Assembly: GCF_000422265.1 (NCBI RefSeq)
Contig: NZ_KE383812.1
Coordinates: 448,091 to 512,090 of the forward strand
Source: Kaistella palustris DSM 21579
Lineage (GTDB): Bacteria; Bacteroidota; Bacteroidia; Flavobacteriales; Weeksellaceae
Direction of reading: 5' to 3'
DNA: 64,000 bases
How positions within the stretch are numbered: the stretch's first letter is position 1; each line of letters begins with the position of its first letter. The translations under genes and the position numbers were made by a program. This document shows, piece by piece, positions 43,799-53,265 of the stretch. The notes beneath the pieces were generated by a model, which did no database searches, had not been told where the DNA came from, and worked only from the letters and a program-made list of their open reading frames with translations.

Positions 43799-45115
43799 AT
43801 GAAAAATATATTTCTTATCACCAAACGCGAATATCTTACGCAGGTCAAGAAAAAATCATTCGTCATCCTGACGCTTCTGGCACCGGTTTTAATGGTTGCA
43901 TTTGGCGCTTTGATCGCGTTCATGTTCAAGGCTAATGAAAGTTCGAATACCTTCAATGTAGTAGATAAAAGCGGACTTTTCCTTGGAAACCTAAAGAGTG
44001 ATAAGGCCGTGAAATATGTATTTGTGCCGCGGGAAAATGAAAGAGCCCTAACATCCACACTGAAAGACATGACCGGAATAGAAGGTCTGCTCATCATCCC
44101 CGAACTGAAAGATAACAATTTTGAGGATCTTGAGAAAAACTCGAAATTACTCCTGAATAAAAAGATAGGCTTTGACACCAAAAGCAAGGTTGCAGCAGAC
44201 CTCTCGAAAGTCATTAAAAAAGAAAAAATTAAAACGCTCGGCATTTCCGAAACTGAACTCGCGAATCTCGACAAAGGTTTTCAGCTGAATACACAGAATG
44301 TTGTTGACAACAATAAAGGAGATTCTGATCTGGATTTCGGCGTAAAATCGGGACTGAGTATGGTTTTGATGTACGCTGTTTTCATGTTCATCATCATTTA
44401 CGGTGTTCGCGTTATGCGTAGCGTGCTCGAGGAAAAAAACAACCGTGTGGTCGAGATCATCATTTCCTCCGTTAAACCTTTTGAACTGATGATGGGAAAA
44501 ATTCTGGGTGTCACCCTGGTGGCGGTTACGCAGTTCAGTATCTGGATCACCATGTCGGTGATTGGCGCACTGTTCCTGAATACGGGCTTTTCTGCCATGC
44601 AGAAACAGATGCCGGGTGGCGAACAGTCGGCGGAAATGCTGCAGAAATTTGACATTAAGCAGACCGCGATGGAAGTTTCGCATATCCTTCTGGACATGAA
44701 TTTTCCGCTGATCATTTTTGTCTTTATCGTATTCTTTCTTTTGGGATATATCTTTTACAGTTCCATGTATGCGGCGATCGGTTCTGCTGTCGACAATGAA
44801 ACCGAGACACAGCAGTTTACCTTGTTTGCCATTATCCCTCTGATGTTGGGCATGTACGGCAGTTTCACGATCATGAACAATCCGGAAGGTCCGCTGGGAT
44901 TTTGGCTTTCGATAATTCCGTTTACATCGCCGGTGGCGATGATCGCGCGGATTCCTTTCGGCGTTCCGGCCTGGCAGATTGCGCTTTCTATGATTTTACT
45001 GGTTATTTCCACTTTACTGATGATCTTTCTGGCGGCAAAAATTTACCGTGTTGGAATTCTGATGTACGGCAATAAAGCCAGTGCAAAGGAACTCTGGAAA
45101 TGGATCAGAAGTTAG
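43799..45115 (+). CDS. ABC-2 type permease (NatB-like)
   Basis: A 438-residue membrane protein from the ATG at 43799; the longer frame upstream overlaps the ATPase end and is not protein-like. It starts FLITKREYLTQVKKKSFVIL, the NatB/YhaP-type N-terminus, with one helix, then a large extracytoplasmic domain (about 45-190). A cluster of about five helices follows, including YAVFMFIIIYGVRVMRSVLE and EEKNNRVVEIIISSVKPFEL, a motif of ABC-2 permeases, then IIPLMLGMYGSFTIM. It forms an exporter with the ATPase before it. A shared terminator follows. Confidence 0.88.
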   Translation: MKNIFLITKREYLTQVKKKSFVILTLLAPVLMVAFGALIAFMFKANESSNTFNVVDKSGLFLGNLKSDKAVKYVFVPRENERALTSTLKDMTGIEGLLIIPELKDNNFEDLEKNSKLLLNKKIGFDTKSKVAADLSKVIKKEKIKTLGISETELANLDKGFQLNTQNVVDNNKGDSDLDFGVKSGLSMVLMYAVFMFIIIYGVRVMRSVLEEKNNRVVEIIISSVKPFELMMGKILGVTLVAVTQFSIWITMSVIGALFLNTGFSAMQKQMPGGEQSAEMLQKFDIKQTAMEVSHILLDMNFPLIIFVFIVFFLLGYIFYSSMYAAIGSAVDNETETQQFTLFAIIPLMLGMYGSFTIMNNPEGPLGFWLSIIPFTSPVAMIARIPFGVPAWQIALSMILLVISTLLMIFLAAKIYRVGILMYGNKASAKELWKWIRS

Positions 45116-45186
45116 GAACTGAACTTGTAAATGTTAATGAAACCTCGATAGGGTTTAAATCCACTAATTTCTAGCCGCACAAGTAC

Positions 45187-45223
45187 AAAAAATTCCCCCA
45201 AAAAAGTTTCGAGGGAATTTTTA
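45187..45223. terminator. Bidirectional terminator between the ABC permease and barrel genes
   Basis: AAAATTCCC and GGGAATTTT (9-bp arms, 15-base loop) with A and T runs on the outer sides. It suits both converging transcripts. Confidence 0.75.
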
Positions 45224-45239
45224 TGCTAAGAATTAAAAT

Positions 45240-45902
45240 TTACTGAAAAATGTAACTGAGACCGAGGCTCAACACTTGCTCAGACTTATTCTTTGTGATA
45301 TTGGGATCGCTGGCAACTTCATTCATCAATCCTTTGTACGTATTGCTGAGTCCGAAATCATACCGCCCGGTAATTTCCAGTTTACGCCTGTACGAGTAAC
45401 CTAAACCTACACCGACCGCGAAATTAAAACTTGCAGCCTTACCGTTTATTCCGGTCGCAGGATCGCCTTCTATGGTATATCTTAAAGGTGCATCAGTCAC
45501 TTTTTGACTGATCAGGAAATTAAATTTTGGTCCCGCAAGCGCAAAAAACTCCGATTCTGCTTCAGAAAAATAGCCTTTAAAATAAATCGGCACACTGATG
45601 TAATTGTTGGCGTAAACCGCATTGTAGCCGACCGCATTTTTGGCGTCTTTATCTTTCCCGCTTTCGCCGGCTCCCAGATATTCCACTTCGGGCTGGATGT
45701 AGAACTGGTCGTTACTGTCGACCGGGATCAATGCCAAAAATCCTGCGTAGGCGCCATAAAGCGGACCCGAAGGATTATGGGCATGGCTGACGCGGGAATA
45801 CGTGCCACCGGCAGTAATTCCGAAGCGCGTACTGCTGAGATCGATCTGCGCCGAAAGCAATGCAGCTGCGCAAAGTGCGGCACTTGTTACTAATTTTTTC
45901 AT
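45240..45902 (-). CDS. PorT-family outer-membrane beta-barrel protein
   Basis: A 220-residue protein. Signal peptide is about 1-18 (LVTSAALCAAALLSAQ). It has FGITAGGTYSRVSH, then GAYAGFLALIPVDSNDQFYI and QPEVEYLGAGESGKD, with a run of strands to LSLGLSYIFQ. The start ITAGGT-YSxV and FYIQPEVEY are typical of the outer-membrane barrel family to which PorT belongs. It starts 18 bp after sucD ends, so it is likely in the same transcript. Confidence 0.8.
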   Translation of the reverse strand: MKKLVTSAALCAAALLSAQIDLSSTRFGITAGGTYSRVSHAHNPSGPLYGAYAGFLALIPVDSNDQFYIQPEVEYLGAGESGKDKDAKNAVGYNAVYANNYISVPIYFKGYFSEAESEFFALAGPKFNFLISQKVTDAPLRYTIEGDPATGINGKAASFNFAVGVGLGYSYRRKLEITGRYDFGLSNTYKGLMNEVASDPNITKNKSEQVLSLGLSYIFQ

Positions 45903-45920
45903 ATTTGTGTGTTTTAAAAA

Positions 45921-46793
45921 TTATCCAAGAATCTTGGCGACAGTCACGCCGATATCTGCAGGAGAATCAACGACAGTAATGCCATTCTCGCGCATGATCG
46001 CCATTTTAGCCTGAGCAGTATCTTCGGCACCACCAACGATTGCGCCGGCGTGGCCCATGGTTCGACCTTTTGGTGCAGTTTGTCCTGCAATAAAACCGAC
46101 AACAGGTTTTTTGCTGCCGCTTTCTTTGTACCATCTTGCAGCTTCAGCTTCCAGGTTACCGCCGATCTCACCGATCATTACCACGGCATCAGTTTCAGTA
46201 TCATTAATGAAAAGTTCCAAAGCATCTTTGGTCGTAGTCCCGATAATTGGATCACCGCCAATTCCGATCGCTGTAGAAACTCCGTAACCTGCTTTCACTA
46301 CCTGGTCAGCAGCTTCGTATGTTAAGGTTCCGGATTTTGAAACGATCCCTACTCTTCCTTTTTTGAAAACAAAACCTGGCATGATACCGATTTTAGCTTC
46401 GTCGGAAGTAATGATTCCCGGGCAGTTGGGACCAATTAGGCGACAATCTCTGTTTGCAATATAAGATTTTACTTTGATCATATCTTCTACAGGAATACCT
46501 TCGGTAATTGCAACGATCACTTTAATTCCTGCGTCGGCAGCTTCCATAATAGCATCAGCAGCAAATGTCGGCGGTACAAAAATAATGGAAACGTTTGCAC
46601 CGGCTTTTTCGACAGCTTCAGCAACGGTATTGAAAACAGGTTTTCCCAAATGCTCAGAACCACCTTTTCCCGGAGTTACACCACCTACAACATTGGTTCC
46701 GTATTCAATCATTTGTTCTGCGTGGAAGGTTCCTTCGTTTCCGGTGAAACCCTGTACGATTACTTTCGAATCTTTGTTTACTAATACTGACAT
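45921..46793 (-). CDS. sucD: Succinyl-CoA synthetase alpha subunit
   Basis: A 290-residue CoA-ligase subunit. It starts [20 protein letters not shown] (CoA-binding Rossmann). [19 protein letters not shown] is the conserved loop, and [10 protein letters not shown] carries the phosphorylated active-site His. It forms succinyl-CoA synthetase with SucC (not in the window) in the TCA cycle. Length is normal. It lies at the end of the lpx-efp gene string. Confidence 0.95.
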   Translation of the reverse strand: MSVLVNKDSKVIVQGFTGNEGTFHAEQMIEYGTNVVGGVTPGKGGSEHLGKPVFNTVAEAVEKAGANVSIIFVPPTFAADAIMEAADAGIKVIVAITEGIPVEDMIKVKSYIANRDCRLIGPNCPGIITSDEAKIGIMPGFVFKKGRVGIVSKSGTLTYEAADQVVKAGYGVSTAIGIGGDPIIGTTTKDALELFINDTETDAVVMIGEIGGNLEAEAARWYKESGSKKPVVGFIAGQTAPKGRTMGHAGAIVGGAEDTAQAKMAIMRENGITVVDSPADIGVTVAKILG

Positions 46794-46886
46794 TTTTTAT
46801 TTTTTAAAAATTGTTTATAATCTGTTTTTGACCATTTTAAATTGTGGCTCATTGGCCATAAATAAAAAGGCCGGCTTAAGAATTCC

Positions 46887-47786
46887 TTATAAATTTTTAA
46901 GCTTTATTTCTTTTCTTAAATACTGTTTAAACTCCTCTGCGATCGGGCCAAAGTAAGTTCCCTTCTTCAGATCTCTGTTTACGCCGCATTTTGCCAAAAG
47001 TACGGTTCCTGTTTCTACACGAACGCCGGAAGCCATACCGACCTGTCCCCAGATCGTGACTTCATCTTCTATAATACAACAGCCTGCAATCCCCGTTTGG
47101 GACGCGACAAGGCATTTCTTTCCAATAATGGTGTCGTGGCCGACCTGGATCTGATTATCGAGTACGGAACCTTCACCAATTACGGTAGAATCCGTAACAC
47201 CGCGGTCGATGGTGCAATTGTTACCGATCTCTACATTATCTTCAATAACGACGTTTCCCACCGAAATCAACCGGTCGAAACTGCCACTGTGTTTTCTGTA
47301 ATAAAAGGCATCACCGCCTAAAACTGTTCCGCTCTGGATCACTACATTATCGCCAATTACCGTGTAATCACCGATGACGACATTAGGAAAAACAAGACAG
47401 TTCTTACCAATCCGCACCTCGTTGCCAATGACTGCCGAAGGGTGAATCTGTGTGCCTTCGCCTACTTCCAGGTCATGCAGTTCCTTGGTGAAATTAAAGA
47501 TCCGCCGGAAATGAGTGTTGATCATATTGAAATCCCGGAAAGGATCATCGGAAACCAAAAGGGCTTTGCCGGGCGGACACTCCACTTCTTTGTCAATAAG
47601 AATTATGGTTGCAGGAGAATTCAGTGCCTTGTCGTAATATTTTGGGTGATTTACAAAAACAATCTCACCATTCTGCACGCGGTGGATCTCATTGGTCCCA
47701 AACACGGGAAGGTTTTGGTTGCCAATAATTCTGGCACCAATAATTTCAGAAATTGTTTGAAGTGTTTGTGGCTGCTGAAATTTCAT
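46887..47786 (-). CDS. Second LpxD-like acyltransferase
   Basis: A 299-residue left-handed beta-helix protein. The N-terminal uridine-binding domain is shorter than usual (about 1-105). Hexapeptide repeats follow: HPSAVIGNEVRIGKNCLVFP, then VIGDYTVIGDNVVIQSGTVL and NVEIGNNCTIDRGVTDSTVI. The catalytic His region reads NQIQVGHDTIIG, keeping the His that acts as general base in LpxD, while the second conserved His (VGHIKIG in the true LpxD at 50658) is replaced by ASGVRVE. It may acylate another amino sugar nucleotide or tune lipid A, and is commonly annotated as LpxD. It sits between efp and sucD. Confidence 0.8.
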   Translation of the reverse strand: MKFQQPQTLQTISEIIGARIIGNQNLPVFGTNEIHRVQNGEIVFVNHPKYYDKALNSPATIILIDKEVECPPGKALLVSDDPFRDFNMINTHFRRIFNFTKELHDLEVGEGTQIHPSAVIGNEVRIGKNCLVFPNVVIGDYTVIGDNVVIQSGTVLGGDAFYYRKHSGSFDRLISVGNVVIEDNVEIGNNCTIDRGVTDSTVIGEGSVLDNQIQVGHDTIIGKKCLVASQTGIAGCCIIEDEVTIWGQVGMASGVRVETGTVLLAKCGVNRDLKKGTYFGPIAEEFKQYLRKEIKLKNL

Positions 47787-47849
47787 AAATTCAAATAAAA
47801 TCTTTATATAGGAAAAAGTTGAAATACGGTTCCGCCCAATCCGGTGGAA

Positions 47850-48413
47850 TTATTTTACTCTTTCCAGGTAACTTCCGTCTTCGGTGTTCACTTTAATCTT
47901 ATCACCGGCTTCGATGAAAAGGGGAACCATTACCCGTGCGCCGGTTTCTACGATCGCATTCTTCAAGGCATTTGTCGCGGTATTTCCTTTTACACCCGGA
48001 TCTGCTTCGGTCACATCTAAATAAACGGTTGGTGGAATTTCGGCAGATAAAGGACTTTCGTCGGCTTCTTTCAGAATAATGGTCACTTCTTCGCCAGCTT
48101 TCATGAACTGGGCGTTTTCGATCATTTCCTTATTAAGGTAGATCTGCGAGAAATCGTCATTATTCATAAAATGAAAACCATTGTCGTCTTCGTACAGGTA
48201 CTGGAATTTGCGGGTAATTACTTTTACCTCATCGATCTTGTGTCCTGCAGAGAAGGTGTTATCCAGCACTTTACCGTTGGTCACAGATTTCATTTTTGTC
48301 CGTACGAAAGCCGGGCCTTTACCGGGTTTTACGTGCATAAACTCAATGATCTTAAATATATCATTACTGAATTCGATACACATTCCCTTCTTAATATCGT
48401 TGCTTGTTGCCAT
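47850..48413 (-). CDS. efp: Translation elongation factor P
   Basis: A 187-residue protein with the three beta domains of EF-P. The domain-1 tip loop is VKPGKGPAF with Lys32 at the position modified in other bacteria. The C-terminal part has TGARVMVPLFIEAGDKIKVN and DGSYLERVK. EF-P relieves ribosome stalling at polyproline. I see no epmA or epmB nearby, so the Lys modification state is unknown. Confidence 0.96.
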   Translation of the reverse strand: MATSNDIKKGMCIEFSNDIFKIIEFMHVKPGKGPAFVRTKMKSVTNGKVLDNTFSAGHKIDEVKVITRKFQYLYEDDNGFHFMNNDDFSQIYLNKEMIENAQFMKAGEEVTIILKEADESPLSAEIPPTVYLDVTEADPGVKGNTATNALKNAIVETGARVMVPLFIEAGDKIKVNTEDGSYLERVK

Positions 48414-48475
48414 TTATTTTAGTTGATGGTTGAAATTAATTTTTAATCTTTAATCCTTAACTCTTAGTTCTTAAT

Positions 48476-49267
48476 TTATTTATTCTTCTCGGTACCGTAC
48501 CCTTTCACGATTCCGCTTGGGGAGTTTTTGATAAATTCTAAAATTTCATCGCGTTCTGCCGTTGGGAGCATTTCTTTTTCGATGTAGCCCATTGCTTGGG
48601 AAACATTCATTTTCATCTGAAAAATCGCTCTGTATATTTTTTGGATCTCGAAAATTTTGTCATTGGTAAAACCTCTTCTCCTGAGTCCTACTGAATTGAT
48701 ACCTGCATAAGAAATTGGATCGCGGCCAACTTTTACATATGGCGGAACATCTTTTCTGATGAGTGATCCGCCGGAAATCATGGCGTGTTTACCGATCTTG
48801 CCAAACTGCTGTATGGCAGAAAGACCACCCATAATGGCCCAGTCTCCAATTTCTACATGTCCGGCAATACCGCAGCCATTGGCAATAATTACATTGTTTC
48901 CCAGCACGCAGTCGTGTGCAATATGCGAAGTCGCCATAATCAGGCAATTTTCTCCTACTTTGGTATATCCCAATGCTTTTGTTCCGCGGTTTACGGTCAC
49001 ACATTCCCGAAGGGTTGTTCCATCGCCGATCATGACCTGTGTATCTTCGCCTTCAAACTTTAAATCCTGCGGTATGGCAGAAATTACAGTTCCGGGGAAA
49101 ATGCGGCAGTTTTTACCAATCCGGCTGCCATCCATAATGGTGACATTGGGACCGATCCAGGTACCTTCGCCAATCTCGACGTCGCCGGCTATGGTTGTAA
49201 AAGGTTCTACTGTGACGTTTTTGTGGATCGTGGCGCGTTTATCTACGGCGGCGAGTTGATGTACCAT
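48476..49267 (-). CDS. lpxA: UDP-N-acetylglucosamine acyltransferase
   Basis: A 263-residue hexapeptide-repeat protein. It begins with ATIHKNVTVEPFTTIAGDVE. The catalytic His is in ATSHIAHDCVLGNNVI. GGLSAIQQFGKIGKHAMISG and the C-terminal helical domain (YRAIFQMKMNVSQAMGYIE) are typical. It adds the 3-hydroxyacyl chain to UDP-GlcNAc, the first step of lipid A synthesis. It starts on the base after the lpxC/fabZ stop. Confidence 0.95.
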   Translation of the reverse strand: MVHQLAAVDKRATIHKNVTVEPFTTIAGDVEIGEGTWIGPNVTIMDGSRIGKNCRIFPGTVISAIPQDLKFEGEDTQVMIGDGTTLRECVTVNRGTKALGYTKVGENCLIMATSHIAHDCVLGNNVIIANGCGIAGHVEIGDWAIMGGLSAIQQFGKIGKHAMISGGSLIRKDVPPYVKVGRDPISYAGINSVGLRRRGFTNDKIFEIQKIYRAIFQMKMNVSQAMGYIEKEMLPTAERDEILEFIKNSPSGIVKGYGTEKNK

Positions 49268-50665
49268 TTAGTCCGTTTTGTTTTTTGCAACCTGCGCCAT
49301 CAGTTCAGCCTCTACAACTACGCTGTCGCCGACATAACCGTAGCCCTGCATGTGTACAATTCCGCGGCGGATTGGCGATATCAGTTCTATTTTAAATACC
49401 ATGGTATCACCCGGCACTACTTTTTTCTTGAATTTTACCTTATCCATTTTAATGAAATAGGTAGAATAGTTTTCGGGATCCGGAACCGAAGCCAAAACCA
49501 GGATACCACCGGTCTGCGCCAGCGCTTCAACCTGCAGAACACCCGGCATTACAGGTTCTTTGGGAAAATGTCCCACAAAGAAAGGTTCGTTCATGGTCAC
49601 ATTCTTCAGTCCAACTACATGTGAGTCTGAAAGTTCCAGGATTTTATCGATCAACAGGAATGGCGGACGGTGCGGCATTAAACGCATAATACCGTTGATG
49701 TCGTATACCGGCTCTTTATTGATATCGATATCGGGGACGTTCTTCTTTTTCTGAAGTTTCCACTGGCGGTTCAGTTTTTTCGCAAACTGTGTGTTTACAA
49801 AATGTCCCGGTTTATTTGCAATGACTTTACCTTTGATCTTAACGCCGGTCAAAGCAAGATCGCCCACTACATCCAGAAGTTTATGACGCGCGGCTTCGTT
49901 CGGGTAATTTAAGGTCAGGTTATTTAAGATACCGTTTGGCCGGATCGCAAGATCATCTTTGCCAAAAGCGGATTTAAGTTTTTCTTTGGTATCGGAAGTC
50001 AGATCTTTGTCCACATACACGATGGCGTTGGAAATATCTCCGCCTTTAATCAAACCGGCATCCAGAAGCATTTCCAGCTCATGCAGGAAACTGAAAGTAC
50101 GTGCGGAAGATATTTCTTCTTTAAATTCGGAAATATCTTTTAAAGTGGCATTTTGAGTCCCCAAAACTTTGGTACCGAAATCGACCATGGTAGTGACTTC
50201 ATAAGTATCCGACGGAATTATGGTGATTTCTGAACCCGTGGTCGTATCAACATAAGAAAGGACCTCCTTTACAATTAAATATTCGCGCGCAGTGTTCTGT
50301 TCCTGGATTCCTGCTTTTTCGATAGCTTCTACAAAATACTTTGAGGAACCGTCCATAATTGGAGGTTCGGCACTGTTCATTTCAAGGTAAGCATTATCGA
50401 TATCGCAGCCAACCAGGGCAGCAAGCAAATGTTCACAGGTGTGAATTCTTACACCTAGTTTTTCCAGGGTTGTTCCGCGCTCGGTCGTCGTTACGTAATT
50501 TACGTCGGCTTCAACCTGCGGGTGACCTTCCAAATCGGTACGCACGAAGACAAAACCTGTGTTCTCTTTTGCAGGTTTAATCGTTAACTGAACTTCTCTG
50601 CCGGTATGGAGGCCTATGCCCGAAAGCGATACCTCTTCCCGCAGCGTTTTTTGTTTATCACTCAT
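49268..50665 (-). CDS. lpxC: Bifunctional LpxC deacetylase / FabZ dehydratase
   Basis: A 465-residue fusion. The LpxC part (about 1-305) has LSGIGLHTGREVQL, then HTCEHLLAALVGCDIDNAYL (zinc His), EPPIMDGSSKYFVEA and HKLLDVVGDLALTG (zinc His and Asp). The FabZ part (about 315-465) has MPHRPPFLLIDKILEL and the catalytic FVGHFPKEPVMPGVLQVEAL. LpxC commits UDP-acyl-GlcNAc to lipid A, and FabZ dehydrates 3-hydroxyacyl-ACP for fatty acid synthesis. The fusion is usual in Bacteroidota and ties the two pathways that compete for 3-hydroxyacyl-ACP. It overlaps lpxD by 8 bp. Confidence 0.96.
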   Translation of the reverse strand: MSDKQKTLREEVSLSGIGLHTGREVQLTIKPAKENTGFVFVRTDLEGHPQVEADVNYVTTTERGTTLEKLGVRIHTCEHLLAALVGCDIDNAYLEMNSAEPPIMDGSSKYFVEAIEKAGIQEQNTAREYLIVKEVLSYVDTTTGSEITIIPSDTYEVTTMVDFGTKVLGTQNATLKDISEFKEEISSARTFSFLHELEMLLDAGLIKGGDISNAIVYVDKDLTSDTKEKLKSAFGKDDLAIRPNGILNNLTLNYPNEAARHKLLDVVGDLALTGVKIKGKVIANKPGHFVNTQFAKKLNRQWKLQKKKNVPDIDINKEPVYDINGIMRLMPHRPPFLLIDKILELSDSHVVGLKNVTMNEPFFVGHFPKEPVMPGVLQVEALAQTGGILVLASVPDPENYSTYFIKMDKVKFKKKVVPGDTMVFKIELISPIRRGIVHMQGYGYVGDSVVVEAELMAQVAKNKTD

Positions 50666-51689
50666 TCATTTTATCTCTGGTGTCGCGCTCGAGGTTGTTG
50701 AGCCGCTTCACGATTTCTGTAAAGTTTCTGAAATGCACATAGTTTCTTCGGTATTCACCCGCATTTATAGCAGGTGAGCCGTAAAGGATATCGTGGTCTT
50801 TAGCACTGGAATTCACGCCGCTCTGTGCCTGAATCTTCACCTGGTTGCCGATTTTGATATGGCCTACAATGCCTGCCTGACCACCGATCTGATTCCAGTC
50901 GCCGATTACGGTAGAACCTGCAATTCCCGCCTGCGCAGCAATTACATTGTTCTCGCCAATTTTTACATTGTGGGCGATCTGTATCAGGTTATCTATTTTG
51001 GTACCTTTGCCGATTACAGTGGAACCGAGAGTACCCCGGTCAATACTGCAGTTGGAACCCACTTCCACATTATCTTCCAGTACCACGTTTCCGAGTTGGG
51101 GGATTTTCTGGTAGCCTTCTTTGGTAAGCTGAAAGCCGAAACCATCAGAACCGATCACTGTGTTTGAATGGATGATGCAGTTGTCGCCAATTACGCAGTA
51201 ATCGTAAATGCGAACGCCGCTGTAAAGCACACAGTTTTTACCGATCTTTACATTTTTACCAATATAAACCTGGGGATAAATCTGACTTTCATCACCAACC
51301 GTCACCTTTTCAGAAACACAGGTGAAAGCGCCAACGTACACATTTTCACCAACCTTTGCGGTTTCATGGAATACTGCGCCATCTTCAATGCCGGATTTAC
51401 GGTCCTGCATCTGCGTATAAAGGTTCATTAAAACCTGAAATGACAGATAGGCGTCTTCTACCGCAATAATGGTCTTGTCGTAATTGTCTTTGGTAAGTAA
51501 CTTTTCGGAAACGATGAGAACGGAGCATTTTGTGGACTCAATATATCCTGAAAACCGCTCCTGAGACACGAAAGAAAGGTGACCTTCTTCACCGCTTTCT
51601 ATGGGTAAAACGCCGGTTATTGCAGCATTTTCATTGCCGATAATTTTTCCATTAATAAAACTTGCAATCTGCGACGCTGTAAATTCCAT
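50658..51689 (-). CDS. lpxD: UDP-3-O-acyl-glucosamine N-acyltransferase
   Basis: A 343-residue protein from the ATG at 51689; an in-frame TTG 9 bp upstream overlaps the promoter box. The uridine-binding domain is MEFTASQIASFINGKIIG to about residue 100. Hexapeptide repeats follow, with NLIQIAHNVKIGENNVIAAQ carrying the catalytic His and GGQAGIVGHIKIG the second His. It adds the N-linked 3-hydroxyacyl chain in lipid A synthesis. It is the first lpx gene, with lpxC/fabZ overlapping its end. Confidence 0.95.
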   Translation of the reverse strand: MEFTASQIASFINGKIIGNENAAITGVLPIESGEEGHLSFVSQERFSGYIESTKCSVLIVSEKLLTKDNYDKTIIAVEDAYLSFQVLMNLYTQMQDRKSGIEDGAVFHETAKVGENVYVGAFTCVSEKVTVGDESQIYPQVYIGKNVKIGKNCVLYSGVRIYDYCVIGDNCIIHSNTVIGSDGFGFQLTKEGYQKIPQLGNVVLEDNVEVGSNCSIDRGTLGSTVIGKGTKIDNLIQIAHNVKIGENNVIAAQAGIAGSTVIGDWNQIGGQAGIVGHIKIGNQVKIQAQSGVNSSAKDHDILYGSPAINAGEYRRNYVHFRNFTEIVKRLNNLERDTRDKMNE

Positions 51690-51695
51690 ATCCCG

Positions 51696-51703
51696 CAAAG
51701 ATA
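51696..51703 (-). promoter_or_regulatory. TATCTTTG -7 box abutting lpxD
   Basis: On the minus strand TATCTTTG is followed by CGGGAT and the ATG at 51689. No TTG at the expected spacing. It would let the lpx genes be transcribed apart from the HD hydrolase gene, with almost no leader. Confidence 0.4.
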
Positions 51704-51750
51704 GGAAATTCCCAAATATTGTCTGTTTATTTGCCTGAAAAAAAAATCTG

Positions 51751-52962
51751 CTAGATTTCCCTGGGGAAAGATAAAATATACTTAGTATTCATCTGGCTGA
51801 TAAACGAAGACAGTATCTGGTTCTCGGAATCCTCGAGTCTGAGTGTATCGCCATTTTTTTGCAGCAAGAGTATGGGTTGCACTTCGCGGTTATACGGCAG
51901 CAGACTCCGCGAAATTTCTTCAACAAAATCTGAACCGTTGGAAATATTAAAAACCTCATTCGTTTTCGATATTTTTTGCTGAATAAATACCGGATCAAAT
52001 GGTTTAGATGAAATAATTGTCTTGGGTAAATTCCGTTCCATGACGCATTTGCATAAATAGGACAGCATAAAATCATCATTTTTTGTCCAAAATTTCATGG
52101 CCTGAATAAAATCATTGTCGTCGAGTTCTGTAAAACGGCGTACATCTTCGGAAGTTGCGTACTCGAAATGGTTTTTATAAAGAAAATATTTCAGGTTTTC
52201 GGAAGCCGGCAGATCTTTGCCTTCAGCCGAAAGCGTTTTGGCGCGGTGCAGAATTTTAATCAATAGGTGCTCAGCAAGTACGGACGTTTTATGATAATAC
52301 ACCTGCCAGTACATGAACATACGCGCAGTGAGGAAATTTTCTATGGAATAAATTCCTTTGGCATCGATCACAAGTTCATCCCTGCAGACATTCATCATCG
52401 AGATAATGCGCTGGGTATTTACATTTCCTTCAGCAACACCGGTATAAAAACTGTCTCTTTTCAGATAATCCAGGCGGTCTACGTCGAGTTGCGATGAGAT
52501 CAACTGGTTGAAAAACTTCCGGTGGTATTTACCCCGAAACATTTGTATAGCAACCACAAGTTCACCTCCAAATTCTTCGTTCATCTTCTCCATTAGTAAT
52601 AAGGAGAGTTTCTCGTGGTGCCAGTCATCCATCAGCATATTTTCCAGGGCGTGGGAAAACGGGCCGTGACCTACATCGTGCAGTAGGATCGCCAGCAGGG
52701 CAGATTTTTCTTCTTCCCTGGATATTTCTACGCCTTTCAGTTTTAAAGTTTCCAGGGCGGTAAACATAAGATGCATAGCCCCGAGCGCGTGATGGAAACG
52801 GGTATGCGTGGCGCCGGGAAAAATAAGATTCAGCAAACCGGTTTGCGAAATCCGCCGGAGCCGCTGGAAATACGGATGTTCTATAACATCGAAAATAATT
52901 TCCGATGGTATCTTTATAAAACCGTGGACGGGATCGTTGATGATCTTGAGTTTATTGGTCAT
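51751..52962 (-). CDS. HD-domain phosphohydrolase (dNTPase-like)
   Basis: A 403-residue protein from the ATG at 52962, giving MTNKLKIINDPVHGFIKIP; the longer frame starts with TTG. The HD site is visible: FPGATHTRFHHALGAMHLM (first His), then AILLHDVGHGPFSHALENM (HD pair) and later QLDVDRLDYLKRDSFYTG (Asp). This order is that of SAMHD1/dGTPase-like enzymes, which hydrolyse dNTPs; the substrate is not proven. It lies upstream of lpxD and divergent from porX, an arrangement frequent in Flavobacteriia. Confidence 0.88.
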   Translation of the reverse strand: MTNKLKIINDPVHGFIKIPSEIIFDVIEHPYFQRLRRISQTGLLNLIFPGATHTRFHHALGAMHLMFTALETLKLKGVEISREEEKSALLAILLHDVGHGPFSHALENMLMDDWHHEKLSLLLMEKMNEEFGGELVVAIQMFRGKYHRKFFNQLISSQLDVDRLDYLKRDSFYTGVAEGNVNTQRIISMMNVCRDELVIDAKGIYSIENFLTARMFMYWQVYYHKTSVLAEHLLIKILHRAKTLSAEGKDLPASENLKYFLYKNHFEYATSEDVRRFTELDDNDFIQAMKFWTKNDDFMLSYLCKCVMERNLPKTIISSKPFDPVFIQQKISKTNEVFNISNGSDFVEEISRSLLPYNREVQPILLLQKNGDTLRLEDSENQILSSFISQMNTKYILSFPREI

Positions 52963-53265
52963 GTGGGAAAAAACTTTGTTAGAAAATTCAGTTAAACTGA
53001 AATTCTGCACAAAATTAATTATAATAAAACAAAACCTTTTTCGCGCAGCGACATTAGGAAAGAAAAAGCGGCTGTATTATTAACTGACAAATGTTTTTTC
53101 TGCAATTGCGGCGGCCGTACGCGATAACCATAACTCAATTAACTCAAGTTTAACTTTTTACACCGGCTTTTTGGGCAAAATTTAAGAACATTTGGTTGTA
53201 TTTTTGATGCCTTAATACAGGTTCAAAAACATTGAACCTTTTCCTAAAAAAACTGAAACGATTTT
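52963..53265. other. Shared upstream region of the HD gene and porX
   Basis: About 300 bp between divergent genes. Besides the porX box at 53199-53206 I see no other clear element. A TTG-rich stretch (53171-53197) includes two possible -33 elements. Confidence 0.4.
53199..53206 (+). promoter_or_regulatory. TATTTTTG -7 box ahead of porX
   Basis: TATTTTTG matches TAnnTTTG, 59 bases before the porX ATG. The nearest suitable TTG (53171-53173) is 25 bases upstream, slightly too far. Confidence 0.4.

Noticed and set aside
46845-46880. GGCC-ATAAATAAAAA-GGCC as a terminator after the second lpxD-like gene
   Set aside because: Only a 4-bp stem with a long loop and no T run.
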